Assembly: GCA_034766995.1 (NCBI GenBank)
Contig: CM068325.1
Coordinates: 6,279,774 to 6,343,773 of the forward strand
Reading direction: 5' to 3'
From: Acanthacorydalis orientalis
Taxonomy: Eukaryota > Arthropoda > Insecta > Megaloptera > Corydalidae
Length of the DNA: 64,000 nucleotides
In this document: positions 42,701-55,709 of the stretch, in pieces
How the letters are laid out: each line of letters starts with the position of its first letter
How positions within the stretch are numbered: the stretch's first letter is position 1
Notes under the pieces: generated by a model
Told to the model about the DNA's origin: nothing
Seen by the model: only the letters and a program-made list of their open reading frames with translations
Databases searched by the model: none
Program-made: the position numbers and the translations under genes

Positions 42701-43672
42701 ACGCGCCGCGAACGAAGCCTGAACGGCGTCGGTTCGAGTTTCCGAACGTTCCGAATCCGACGTACGGCCGTCCACGGTACATAACCTAACACTCGAATTT
42801 GTTATTGTTTACCGTACGAGATATTCGGGCGAAACGTCGGCAGGAACTGGCGAAATACCTTGTTTGCAATGCCCCTCGACCGAACGACCCGTTTGAAACG
42901 ATAATTCATGACCGCGGACCGAAAAAACGCGGCACGAAAGTCAAGTGTCAGTTAAGTAGGTTAGACGGCGCGCGTGCGACTTCTCGGCGCGTTCTGCCGT
43001 CCGAGAGGGCGTCCGCGGCCGCAAAGCAGGCCCCCGGGGCCGAAGAGGGCACACGGGCGGACGGAAGAGTCGCCGTCGTCGTCGGCGAATTCCGCGAACG
43101 TCTCCGGGGTGTCGCGGCGCCGACGGATACGTCGGCGTGTCGGTCCGTGCGTGCGCGTCGCGTCAAGGTCTCTGTCTCGCGGCGGTCGCGTCGGGATCGC
43201 GCGCGGCCGCGTCCGTCGCCGTTCGTTTGTTTCTGTCGCGTCGACACGCAGGCACACGTCCGATGTTCCGTCGCCGTTCGGTCCGTCGGACGTGCGACGT
43301 CGGGGCCGACGCGCGCGGGCGCCGTCCCGGCGGCGCCGCGACCGCGCGAGGCGGCGCCGCCGCGACGCCGCAGGCGCGCGTCCACCGTTACAGTACCTGA
43401 TAGGGATGGGCTTGTTGCTTCTCGAAGTACCTGAAACGAGACGAAAACGAGAACACGTCAGTGGCCGCCGACGGGAGCGCGGCCGCGCGCCGCACCGCGC
43501 GACGGCGCTCCGCCGTCGGGACGTGGGACGAGGCGGGATCGTGGAAGCGAGACGGTCCGTGCGACCGGGTCGTGTCAACAGAGTGACGGACGGACGGACG
43601 GGAACAGGGACACACAAATGTTCGTTCGTACCCATCACTCAGCCGTTGCGTTTTCCTCGCATGCATTACCAT
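39747..43672 (-). CDS. wac: WAC: WW domain-containing adapter with coiled coil
   Basis: WAC is a nuclear adapter that links RNF20/40 to RNA polymerase II for histone H2B ubiquitination and also supports mTORC1 assembly and autophagy. Eight exons in transcription order: 43672-43632, 43430-43397, 42553-42322, 42261-42101, 42044-41192, 41135-40993, 40010-39883 and 39825-39747. They total 1,671 nt and 556 residues, against about 650 in human. The start [14 protein letters not shown] and the block [11 protein letters not shown] then KYGSKS match the family N-terminus. The WW domain (about residues 168-198) contains [16 protein letters not shown] and VSQWEKP. A low-complexity Arg/Ser/Pro region follows, with the conserved [15 protein letters not shown]. 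The C-terminal coiled coil includes [29 protein letters not shown] and [14 protein letters not shown], ending [10 protein letters not shown]. The first two coding exons are very short (41 and 34 nt). Confidence 0.94.
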
Positions 43673-45080
43673 CAATGCGATGTTCTTATAAATGACCGTC
43701 GCTTCCTCGTTTACTTAATGTCATAAAAACAACATCGACCGCAATTGTATCTATGATTTAGGATGCTAGTCTCTTCCGTGATGACGCCATGTCAGATCGT
43801 AGACGGCGGTGCAGCTGTAGCGATCGCTTTGTGGGCAGGCGCGCGATTGGTCGGCGCGGCGACGCGCCGACCAATCGCCGCCGTCGTCGTGACGTCGCTG
43901 TTTTCGGTAGCGGTCCGACGCGGCTTTTCTGACTAAAAAACCGTGCGTTTCGGTCCGACGTGCGATCTCGTCTCGACGGACACCCCGTTCGTACACCGGC
44001 GTCGGCCGACGTTCGACCTCGGTCGATTTTTCGCCGAGCTCTTCTGAACGAAACGGTTACCGCCGGCCGAGCTTTCGCCCGCGACCGTTCGGAAAACGAA
44101 CGCGCCGACACGAAGAGGTGTAGCATAGTAATAGTAGTCATAATGAAAACATGAAGAAAGAGATTCGACTCGCATAGAAATCCTGTGTCACCGTACGTGC
44201 CGTTCGACACGAAAGCCGACGACGCGTCCGTTTCGACGAGATACTGTGAAAAATCGCCCGCACGACCGACGAGTCGGCTCGGTCGCGTGCGCGTTCCACT
44301 AACACTGACTCGGCGGGTCATTCTCACGTATGTCTGATATGTTTGGTTATCTGGCACCGAGGGACCGCCTTTCAGAGCTCTAAAGCCGATCCGCAGCCAC
44401 GGGAACGCGTCACGCCGACGCGCATATACCTTTTTAGTCGTACTCTCTGCGTACGTCCACGTCCGTTCGTGTCGCTCGTTCGACGTCGGCGTCGTACGGT
44501 TTCTGACCGAGCGGAACCGTCGAACGATCGACTCGGGTGTCCGGAACGACCGTCCGAGCGCTCGGGCATGTATTTATTATGTCACCGCCGCCGTTCGTAC
44601 ACATCGGATACGTAAAAAATGCCGAACACGTACCGTGAGTATACGATGTCACGTCTCTGTTCGAGGGCTCGTGTCGGAACGCGCTTCGAAAGTTTCGATT
44701 TTCGTCGTGATCGATCGCCGAACGATAACCGAAGAAGCGCACGACCGACGTCACGCGGCGCGTAAACGGTCGTTTTTCGATCTCGAGAACCGCCTTCGAG
44801 TCGTTCGGCCGGATTTACGAGTTTCGCGTAAAAACTCGAATCGGGCGTTCGATCGACTCGCTCTCGTCATCGCTGCCGTAGAAACTATGCCGCGAACTGT
44901 TTTCACAGAACGAATATCGATTCGATCGACGCCTCGTAGGAATTAAATTCGTCGATGCGGCGGATCGAATTTTGTAATTGAAATTCGCTCGATCGTCGTT
45001 CGAAAATGAATTTTATTATCCTGAAAAAGAGGTTATAAACGTGTCGCGGAAACGATTATTTACCGCCTTTACCGGTAATC
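43673..45080. promoter_or_regulatory. Divergent promoter region of WAC and the large gene
   Basis: About 1.4 kb of CpG-rich sequence between two genes transcribed away from each other. It contains the palindromic CCAAT pair at 43843-43878. No TATA box was recognised on either side. Non-coding first exons of the large gene may lie here. Confidence 0.45.
43843..43878. promoter_or_regulatory. Perfect CCAAT-containing palindrome
   Basis: Arms GCGATTGGTCGGCGCG and CGCGCCGACCAATCGC are exact reverse complements around a 4-nt GCGA centre. Each arm carries a CCAAT box, one per strand. It lies 171 bp upstream of the WAC start codon. CCAAT boxes bind NF-Y; use here is inferred. Confidence 0.6.
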
Positions 45081-48000
45081 GTGCGGTTCGAAGGCCGTCC
45101 TCGAAATAAAAAACGGCCTTTTCCGCACTACCCGACGTACGTCGGTCCGGCACGTTCTTTTATCGTTTCTTCGTATCGTCTATCGCGAAATCCTCGCTTC
45201 CGCCGATTCGAAATCGCCTTTCGCGTCGTAATCGATCGGTATAGCGAAAAATCGAAACTTTCGAAGCGCGTCTCGACGAAAACCGTCGTCGTCTCGAAAT
45301 CTAAATCCGACTCATTACGATCAGATGACATCGTCGACGCCGTACCCCGCGGGCCGATCGTCGCCGGCTGGCGCGTGCGCGCGCCGATCGGAAAACCGAC
45401 GAAGAGCTCCACGATCGAAAAGTTCGACCGAGAGTCGATACGAATACTCGCGTCGAAGCGGGGCGAGGAGCAGCGTAAGGCCGCGCTCGTCCTCTGCAGG
45501 AGCACGCTGAGGTAAGGATCGACGGTCTGTCCGGCGCACGGTTCGTACGAGCGTGCGCGCGGGTCTCTCACCGCCGCCGAGATGTTTCGAGATTTTCCTG
45601 TAGCGTGTCTGACGATGTTTTTGATGGTAGCCGGATACCGATGGTAGTCGAAGAACCCGAAAAGAAGAGCCGCCACGAGTCCGTTCGACCGGAAATTTAA
45701 ATGTTTTTTCGACGATGTAAATTCTCGTAATCCGACGATCGTCGATTGTAGATTCGTAATCTGTCGAGTTTGATTTTGTAAACGATTTTGCATGTTTTGT
45801 AACTTCGACGATCTGGTCCGTGAAACTTAAATTCTTTCGTCGATTAGTATCGAGCGAGGAAGTTTTTTTTCGTTAGAGTCGTAATTTAGAGTTTTGCAGT
45901 TTGTGTCGATTTCTTTTCGATTTTTCATTTCGATTGTCTGTGTTTCTGTTTGTGATCTGCGATCGTATATGGGAACGTCTACTTCCGACGCGTCGCGGCC
46001 GACCGGAAGAAAGAAGAAACGTCGTCGACGAAGACGAAGCCGTCCTGAAGATGTTATTTTGTCGTTTAATCGATTTAAGATAAATTCTCACTTAAATTTT
46101 AATCTGATTAACTTCAAACGAGAGAGAGATTTTAAAGTAATCGTAAAATTCAGTATTTGTTTTCGATTTCAAGTTTGCTCGTTCAGAATTCGCCGATTTC
46201 GAACCGGAAGCCGAAGAAAAAGAAGAGAGAAGATCGGAACGTTCGGAACGGCGTTAGATTTTAAAATTTCATACGTAGAATTTTTCGAGTCTGTTTTCTG
46301 TCTCTCTCTCGAGTTTATAGAGATAGCTTTACGTCGTCGAGTCGACCGGAGATCGAAATCGCTTAAAAACGACATCCGGTGAAACCCGTTTCGAAACTTT
46401 CAGAAAAATCGAGAGCGAGGCGAAGAACGACGGTTTCGGCGAGATCGACGTCGTCAAGTACAACGCGACGGTCTTGCAGCACGTCTACAGGATACTGGCG
46501 TTCTTCTGCGATATCAACGGAGAGGTGAGTTTTCGTACGGCCGGACGCGGACTCGTGATCGTGTACGACGTTACTCTCGCCGCAGTACGCGTCGAGCCTC
46601 TGCTACGCCGACGTCCGCGAGATATGGACCGACTCGATAGCGACGTACGTCCAGCTCGAGATGCGGCTGTCGAGGACGTCGAGCCTCGACGTCCCGAACG
46701 TCGCGCGCCGGATCCTGACGCGGATTCACGTCGCGCTGAAGGCGGACAGGACGGACTCGAACGGCGCCGTTTCGGTCCTCGCGAAAGTGTTCTACCCGCC
46801 GAAGAGCGTCCGAGACGTCGCGTTGTACTTCGCCGTCTACGAGTAAGCTTTCGGCGTTACGCGGCGCGCCGTGCGCTGACGGACGTTCTCTTTCAGGAAG
46901 ATCCTGCGCGAGCGTGACGTCGACTCGTCCGACCTCGTCGGGTACACGCTGACGGCGCTCGCGTTCAGACGGTGGTTCAACATGACGAACGTGCTCGCCC
47001 GGAACGCGGAGGTCCGCGACCAGATCGAGAAGCTGTCGATGCAGATCATACACCTGTACGACGGCGTCCTGCCCGACCTGAACCCGGACCTCGTCACTCC
47101 GAAGTGAGTCCGACGCGTCGTCGCGGACGTCTCGGTGTCTAACCCGTCGTTCGTTCTCTAGGTACGCTTACATGTTCAACGTGGCGAGGTACAGGAGGGA
47201 CATCGACATGAAGAACCATCTGATGGTCAACAAGTACCACGTGTCGAACGCGTACGGTAATTTCATCGCGTACGCCGAGGACGTCAGCAAGAACGAGTTC
47301 GTGAAGGTGAGCGGCGTTTTTAGTAATTTTGTTTTTTCAGTGCGACTTGAAACGTTCTCGCCGACCTGACGCGGTTCGTAAACTCTTGCGGTCGTGTACG
47401 TACACGATACCCGGTTTTTTTTCTTCGTCCGACGATTCGATCGTGAACGAAAAAGTCCGTGATCGTCGGTCCTCACGTTTTCGTTTTCTCACGCAGGCGC
47501 TGTCGAGCCGTTCGTCGAAGATAGTGTTCCCGACGCCGATCAAGATCGAAAGCGACGACGACGACTGCGTGATAATCGACTCGGACTCGTCGTCGGCGTC
47601 GAACGACTCGGTGTCGGCGTGCCTCTCGGAAAGGGTTCGCGACGTCGTCGATCTCGGAACTCCCGACCGCGATCGGCGACCGCGGCGTCGGATCACGGTC
47701 GATCTCGACTCCGACGACGACGTCACGATCGTCGAGAGCGCCGACGTAAAACCGGACGTCCGGCTACGGCCGGACGTCGATCGCAAACCGCCTCTGTTTC
47801 GTGCGACGCGGAGATCGGAGGACGTGCGTCCGACGATCTCGACGAGGGTTCCGCGTGAGGCCGTCTCTCGTTTCGATATCAAAGAGGAGGAGATCGACGA
47901 CGCGTGTCGCGTCAAACAGGAAAACGTTTCGAACTGTCCGGAAGTGCTGTGGACGAGCCGGGCGAAGATTCGGCCGAGCGTCGATCTGAACAGAAACGAA

Positions 48001-51000
48001 ACCGGAATCGATCGTTCGAACGGATCGTTCGAACCGACGGGGAAACTCTCCGAAAGTTCCGACTCTCGGATCCGTGCGGAAAACGTCGACGTCGTGTCTG
48101 TCGAAGACGTGCCGAGAACGGAACCGGAAGACGAGCGTCGTACGGAGCTCGAACGCGACGTCCTCGTATCGGACGATGCGCGTTCGGACAGGCTAGAGAG
48201 CGCACGGTCCGATGCCGGAGTCGACGTGCCGCTTTCCGAAAACGATCCTGAAAAAACGACCGATACGGACGATGTCTCGGAAAACGTATCGCCGAGCGAT
48301 CCGGACGAGGAAGTCGAGCGAGGAAAAATCTCCGACGGAGAGATCGGACTCTCGGTAGACGAAACGAACGGAATAGAATCGGAAAGGCGCGATCCCGGTC
48401 GAGAAATCCGTTTAAAAGAACCGATTCGAGAGATCGAAAAGCCGGAGGACGGTCGGATGGTCGGGAAAATCATCGAAGGTTCGCGTTCGAAGGAAACGAT
48501 CGAAACGCTGACCGTAGAGCTCGACGAAACCGAGAGACCGATAGCCGGTCGGCGCCCGGATCACGACGACACGGCGAGTCGGACGCCCGAAGGCGCGGAC
48601 GAGGAATCTAAACCGAAACGCACGGTCGTCGACGAGGATCGAACGACTTTACGAGGATCGGAAGACCGAAGCGATACGTTCGATCGTATCGAACCGATTT
48701 CGACCCGGGTCGAATTATCGGACGATCTAAGGAGTTCCGCCGAACGCGACGTGCGTTCGGAGGATCCGGCGGGTCGTTCGATCGAACGCGGACCGCCTCA
48801 AGATCGAGTCCGATCCGACGAAATATTTCCGGTCGATGAAAATCGTTTAGAATCGAATCTTCGCGTTCGCACAACCGAGTCCGATCGAGAACTTAACACG
48901 GAAGTCGACGAAACGATTCCCGAACCGGTTCCTGTTAAAAATACGTCCGAAGAGCGAAATTCGGTAAGCGACGTCCGACGAGATCTACTTCAGCGGAAAG
49001 AGCGATCTAAATCGACCTGCGTCGAGCAGGATCGTCCGTCGATCGAAAAACGATACGTCAGGTCCGTTTCGATCGAGAGAAATACGTTCTTGATCGGCGA
49101 ACGGTCTTCCGTTCAGAACGACGTGTTTTCTATGTCGAAGAGAAGTTTCAGAGAATTTATGGCCGACGAACGTGTTTTTCGGAGCGGTTTCGAACCGCGT
49201 TCAATCGAATATAATCGATTCGCGACGAAAGAACGTTTTTCAGAGTCGGAGTCGACCGGGAAAGGTTTAGTTCCTGTAAAAGAGACGGAGAGAGCGCGGC
49301 GGTGCTCCGATCGAAGCATCGTCGAGAACGAAACCGATCGCGGTCCGTTTTCTATCGAGAATCCGATTCCGGCGAGGGAAGCGAGTTCCGAAGGTGTTTC
49401 GGAAGAAGCGGAGAGACCTGTCGGATCGGATCGAACGGAATCCGGAAATCGATCCTCGTCCGCCGTCGTTTCCGATCGGGTATCGGATTCCGACGGAGAA
49501 GAAAACGAACCGTCCGAGAAAAACAAGACGGAGATCGAAGAAGACGTCTCCGAAACAGAAGTTCGGTCGGATGGATATTCAGAGCCGATTTTCGTAAACG
49601 CCGAACGAAGTAGACCGCCGGAAGAGAGCCGGTCGGACGTTACCGAGAGTTCGCCGGATACGACCGGAGACACGGAGAGAAACGAAGAAAGTTCGAATCG
49701 ATTTTCCGACGAGGGTGTGTCGGCAGTATCCGATACGTTTCGAACCGGCGCGAGCGGGCGAGAACGTTTTTCGGAACGAAGCGAAAAAGACGGCGGGACG
49801 TTCGTGACGAATGCCGAAATCGTCGATGACGATTCTCCCGGATACGGCGTAGACCGTGATTTAGAAATTTTAGAAACCGAATCGGAGGAAGCGTACGGCG
49901 TGATATCGGAGCCTGTCGAAAACATAATCGAAGAAGACGTCGTCGACTCCGACAGGATATCGGACGACGAAGAGCACAGGCTCGTCATAGACGACGATCG
50001 TGTCACGACCGAAGAGTCCGACGCGTTTACCGATTCGAGCGACGCGTCGTACGGCCGCGGTGAGAACGAAGAGGTCTCGACGAATACGCGCCGATTCTCG
50101 GTCACGTCGGCGAACGAAATCTCGGAGGAACCGGAAGTTTCCGTCGCCGAAGAGGACGCTGAAATTCTCGAAACGTCCGATAGATCGGATCTCTGCGGTC
50201 GCAGAGAGAGCGAAGAGATCTCGAGCACGCGCCGATTCTCGGTCGCGTCCGTGAACGAAACTTCAGAAGAACCGGAAGTTTCCGTCGCCGAAGAAGACGC
50301 TGAAATTCTTGAAACGTCCGATAGATCGGATCTCTGTGGTCGCAGAGAGAGCGAAGAGATCTCGACGAGTACGCGCCGATTCTCGGTCGCGTCCGTGAAC
50401 GAAACTTCAGAACGACCGGAAGTTTCGGTCGCCGAAGAAGATACCGAATCCATCGAAACGACCGATAAGGTCGATTTCCGCGATAACGGAAAGAACGAAG
50501 AGATCTCGACGGGTACGCGCCGATCGTCGGTCACGTCCGTAAACGAAACTTCAGAAGAACCGGAAGTTTCGGTCGCCGAAGAAGATACCGAATCCATCGT
50601 AACGACCGATAAGGTCGATTTCTGCGATCCCGGAAAGAACGAAGAGATCTCGACGAGTACGCGCCGATCGTCGATCACGTCGGCGAATGAAATTTCGGAG
50701 GAGCCGGACGATTCCGTCGGCGAAGAGGGCGATGAAATCATCGAAACCTCCGATAAGGTAGACGTCTACGATCACGGAAACGACGAACGGACCTCGACGG
50801 ATACGCTTCTATTCTCGGTCACGTCCGTGAACGAAATTTCAGAAGAACCGGACGTTTCCGTCGCCGAAGAAGATGCCGTGGTTCTCGAAACGACCGATGA
50901 ATCGGATTTCCGTGATCGTGGAAATTACGAAGAGATCTCGACGGGCACACCTCGATCCTCGGTCGCATCGGCGAACGACATTTCAGACGAACCGGACGCC

Positions 51001-54000
51001 GTCGCCGAAGAAGGTCCCGATATTCTCGAAACGTCCGACGAGCCGGTCCGCGGCGACGGAGAGATCTCGACGAATACGCACCGATCGTCGATCGCGTCGA
51101 AGCGTGAAATCACAGACGAACCGGACGTTTTTATCGCCGAAGAAGATTCCGAAATTCCCGAAACCCCCGATAAAGCGGATCCGTGCGAGCTAGAAAGCGG
51201 TCGTTTAAAAAATTCGAGTTCCGCGAACCGATCTGTCGTATCGGGCCAAAGTTCTATCGACGGAACGGATCCGGATGGAAACGTTCGCGTTACCGTCGCC
51301 GAAGGATCCGACGAACGTCTCGTATCCGAAAAAGTTTCTCTCGACGATCCCGATATTCAGGAGAAGACAAGTTCCGGAGCCGACGCCGCCGTCTCCGCAA
51401 GCGAAGAGCCGGAGACGAGCGATCTCGTAGACGTTCCGTCGGACCGGCCCGAAGTCGTTTCGGTCCGTCTCGAGCGGCGTACGGAAGATCGATCCGAAAC
51501 GGCAGAACGAACGCCCGAAGAGACGTGTTTCGCCTACGCGACGAAGGAAGAACCGGATCTCGGAATAGGACTCGGCGCGACCGACGCGGAGAACTTCTCC
51601 GAATCGGTCCCTTCGCCCGACTCGACGATATCGCCGATCGAACTGAACCAGTACAGCCCGTTGAGCGCCGTCGACAAGAACGAGTACGAGAACCACATCA
51701 ACGAGTGTCGTCTGATCCGCCTCGATGACCGCAAAGACCGTCCGGTCCGGAACGGCGGTATCGGGCGAGACCGGACGGCCGACGAGAAGCCGACATCGAA
51801 ACCGATCGAGAACCTCCAGGAGCTGCCGTACGAGTCGTCGCCGACCGAGTCCGGGTACATGTCCGAGATGGAGTGTCCCGAGAACGTCGAACACGCCGAC
51901 CGCGCGAGGCCGCTCGAGACGATCGAACTCGAGTCCGGGAAGACGTACGCCGGGTTCGAGATCGGCGGCGGGACCGACGTTCGGATCGCGAGAGCCGAGA
52001 CACGCGTCGACGAGATCGTCGTATCGATCCTGACCGAGATCGTCGACGCGGCGATCGACCGTTCGGAAGCCGAAGCCGCCCCGTGCGAACGAGCGCGCCA
52101 CGAAGTCGAAAACCTGATCGTAGAGCCGGACATATTCGACGTCGAGACGAGCGAGACCGAAGCGCTCGACACGAAGAAGAGCGACGTCGCGAAGCCGGCC
52201 GTCCGGAGGAAACGGTCGAAGACCGTCGTCGGTAGGAGGAAGAAGAGGCGGAAACAGAGACCGAGACGCGACGAGTCGAACGTCGCCGTCCGCGACGACG
52301 AGACGGCGTCGGGCGACGTTTCGGACGGACCGCCGGCGCAGGCTTTCGAGACCGTCGTCGTCGTGCCGACCGAGCTCGATAGCCTCGCCGATCTCTGCAG
52401 GGCCGTGATCGACGAACACCGCCGGCCTCGTGCGCCGACGAGAGACGTCGACGGCGACGAACGGCTCGTCGCGAATCCGCCGGGAGACCCCGCACGACCC
52501 GAGGACGATCCGTTGTACGACGGGCCGACCGGCTCGCATCGACCGTCGGAAATCCCCGAAGAGCCCGGCCGACCGGCCGCCGAAACGCTCGTCGCGCCCT
52601 CGGACACGCCGGTCGCCGAGCTCGAGGCGGACGGCGCCGGACCGAAGTCGACCGACGAGAAGGCGCCGAACCACAACCTCGAAGAGTTCGCCGAGATCGC
52701 CGTGTCGGCCGGCTACGTCGAGGTCGACGAGCGTTCGCCGAAGGCGTGCGACGCGAAGGCGCAAGAGTCGAAGGAGGACGCGCGGAAGCATCTCGAGAAC
52801 CTGATCGACCGGATCAAGCGTAGCCGGAAGAACGGCTTCACGATCGACGACATCCTCGACTGCCCGAAGGCGAAGAGACCGAAACCGGACGAGACGAAGC
52901 GGTCGAAGTTCACGACCGCCGCGAGCAAGAAGTACTACGAGCCGCCCGAGCCCGGCGACGATCCGAAGCGTGCGCCGTGCGCGCCGTTCGACGAAGACCG
53001 CGCGTCCGTCGACGGCGTCGAGCGGGTCGCGGCGGCGCCGAGCCCGATACTGCAGCAGCGGCCGAACCCGAAGCACGTGATAATGGTCATGAAGAAGGAG
53101 TACGAGCCGGTGTCGGACCCGGAGGACTGCTCGCGCGACGGCGAAGGCGCGCCGGCCGTCGACGCGGTCGCAGTCGACGACGCGCGGGGCGGCGACGCCG
53201 AGACCGGGCGGCGGGTCACGCGGAGCTCGCACAGGCCGAAGGCGGGCGCGGACGGCGACGCGCGGCGGCCGGCCGAGCCGCCGAAGAGGCGCGCGGTCGC
53301 GCGGCGGAAGAGGCCGGCGCGCGCCGACAAGCGCGCCGCGCCGCCGTCGAAGTACGACCCGAGCGCCGACGACCTGAAGATCATCAACGGCGGCCCGGAG
53401 GTCGATCCGGACGACGTGCCGATAGCGAGCTACAGGTGGGCGACGTTCAAGCGGGACGGCCGCGCCGGGTCCGACGTCGACGACGAGGACCGGCCGCTGT
53501 GCGAGAGGCTCGCGTGCCGGAACGCGAAGAAGGCTCCGCCGGCGGCGAGGGGCGGCAGGAGGGGCGGCGGCGGCGCGGTCAGGAAGAAGGAGAGCGAGAG
53601 CGGGGGGCCGGAGAAGGGCAAGGAGGCGCGGCTGGTCGTCGACGTGTACGACTTCGACGTCGAGCTGCTGAACGAGGAGCCGATCGTCATGAACTTCAAC
53701 GCCGGACGGAAGTACGGCAGGGCGGCGCCGAAACCTGTCGAGACGGTCGTCCCGGAGACGAAGCAGAAGCGGAGGGTCGACGGCGCCGGGAGGAGCAGGC
53801 AGCGGCCGAGGGGCGGCAGGAAGAACGGGAGGGACGCCGAGCGGAGAGCGAGCGCGCCGTCGGCGCCGGCGAGGGACGTCAAGAAGAGGGTCTCGTTCGC
53901 CGATGCCGTCGGGCCGGCCGCCGCGGGGGACGAGAAGAAGACGGCCGACGAGACGGCGGCGGCGGCGCCGACGCCCGCGCCCGTGGTCGCCGTCGCGCCG

Positions 54001-55640
54001 GACGAGAGAGAGGACGCGGACGAGAGGGAGGACGCGCCGAGGCGCGACAGGAGGAGAGTGCCCGGCAGGGAGCTCCGCACGCAGAGCGTCGACTCGTCGC
54101 CGACGTTCGGCGACGACGCGGCCGCGAAACCGAGCGGCGCGGAGACCGACCCGGAGGAGTACGTCGCCGGGTACAAGGTCGGCAAGTTCAAGAAGCTGTG
54201 CAGGTCGAGGGACGGCGTGCGCTCGGACGAGACGAGGAACGGGAAGATCGAGAAGTTCAAGAAGATGTGCAGGGACCGTCGGGAGGGCAAGCGCGGGGAG
54301 GACGCGGCGGCGACGGCGCCGACGACGGACGAGCAGGCGCCGCCGTCGACGCCGCCTCCGATCGTGACGGCGTCGCCGGCCTCGACGATACCGACCGCGC
54401 CGACGTCCCCGGCGGCGATACCGACGACGCCGGAGAAGACGGCGACGATCCCCGCGGCTCCGGCCACGACACCGAGCGCGCCGCCCGTCGACGACGTCTT
54501 GCCGCTACCTGAAATCCACTCGGACGACGTCGAACCGTCCGAAGAGAAACGACCGCCGGCCGACGTCGATCCGTCGAGCATACTGTGCGCGAAGATCGTC
54601 GACGAGCTGTGCGACAACCTGCAGGCCGGCGCCGCCGTGCCTTCCGAACCGGACGCGGCGCCGGCCGACGCCGGCGCGGACGTCCCGCCGGCCGAGGCCG
54701 AGATAATGTCCGGCCTCGACAGCGTCGAGCTGATCGTCTCGAAGATCGTCGAGGACTCGGCCGACTCGATCCTGACGTCGGCGCTCGACGACGGCCGGTC
54801 CGCCGGCGCGGAGCCGAGCGCCGAGATGTTCGTCGCCGAGTTCCAGATCGAGATGCTGCAGACGTGCAAGGACGAGATCGAGGAGGCGGCGGCGCCGCCG
54901 CCGCCGGACGACGGATCGGGCAGGTAGGGCGCGTCGTTCTCAACTTACTTGCTTCGTCGGTAGGAAGACAATTGCGGTTTTTTCATACGAATTTGCAGAT
55001 CGTGAACCGCAATTATTTTCCTACCGGCCCGATAAAGAATTATTTAGTCGTTGCCTATATTAATACGTCGGTAGAAAAATAATCGCGGCTCACGGCCTGC
55101 AAATTCGCATACTTTACCGCAATTGTTTTCCCACCGACCAATTAGTTATTTGAGCGCAGACTTTTTTTTTTTTGAAACCGGTAGGAAAATAATTGCGCTC
55201 TGTGAGCTTCGAACTCGTATAAATTACCGCAATTACTTTCCTACCCGACTAATAAAGAACTATCTAATCATGGTCTATATTATTAGGTCGGTAGGGAAAT
55301 AATCGCGGCTCGCGGCCTGAAAATTCGCATACATTACCGCAATTGTTTTCCTACCGGCCTATTAATTATTTAATTGCGGACATCTTTTCGAGGCCGGTAG
55401 GAAAATAATTGCGCTCTGTGAGCTTCGAACTCGTATACATTACCGCAATTATTTTCCAACCGAAATACATACATATACATATATATATATATATATATAC
55501 AATTATATTTATATATTAAGTTGGTAGGAAAATAATTGCGGCAATGTATATGAATTTGAGTGTCGTGAGCCGCAATTATTTTTCTACCGACGTCATATCG
55601 TCATATTTATCTATCTGTTTGTGTATCTATCTATCTAATC

Positions 55641-55709
<69 letters not shown>

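Noticed and set aside
42948..43726. Arg-rich open frames on both strands near the WAC 5' end
   Set aside because: They lie in the WAC introns and reflect CpG-rich composition; the WAC exons explain the conserved sequence.
49113..50741. A 542-codon Ser-rich open frame on the minus strand
   Set aside because: Antisense of the repeated acidic exon of the large gene; its repeats simply mirror those of the sense frame.
51205..53232. A 675-codon open frame on the minus strand
   Set aside because: Antisense shadow of the GC-rich half of the large exon, with no family similarity.
54925..54927. TAG as the end of the large gene, with 56107-57941 as a separate gene
   Set aside because: The TAG overlaps a good donor, and the next exon continues in exact phase; 56107-57941 lacks a convincing start of its own.
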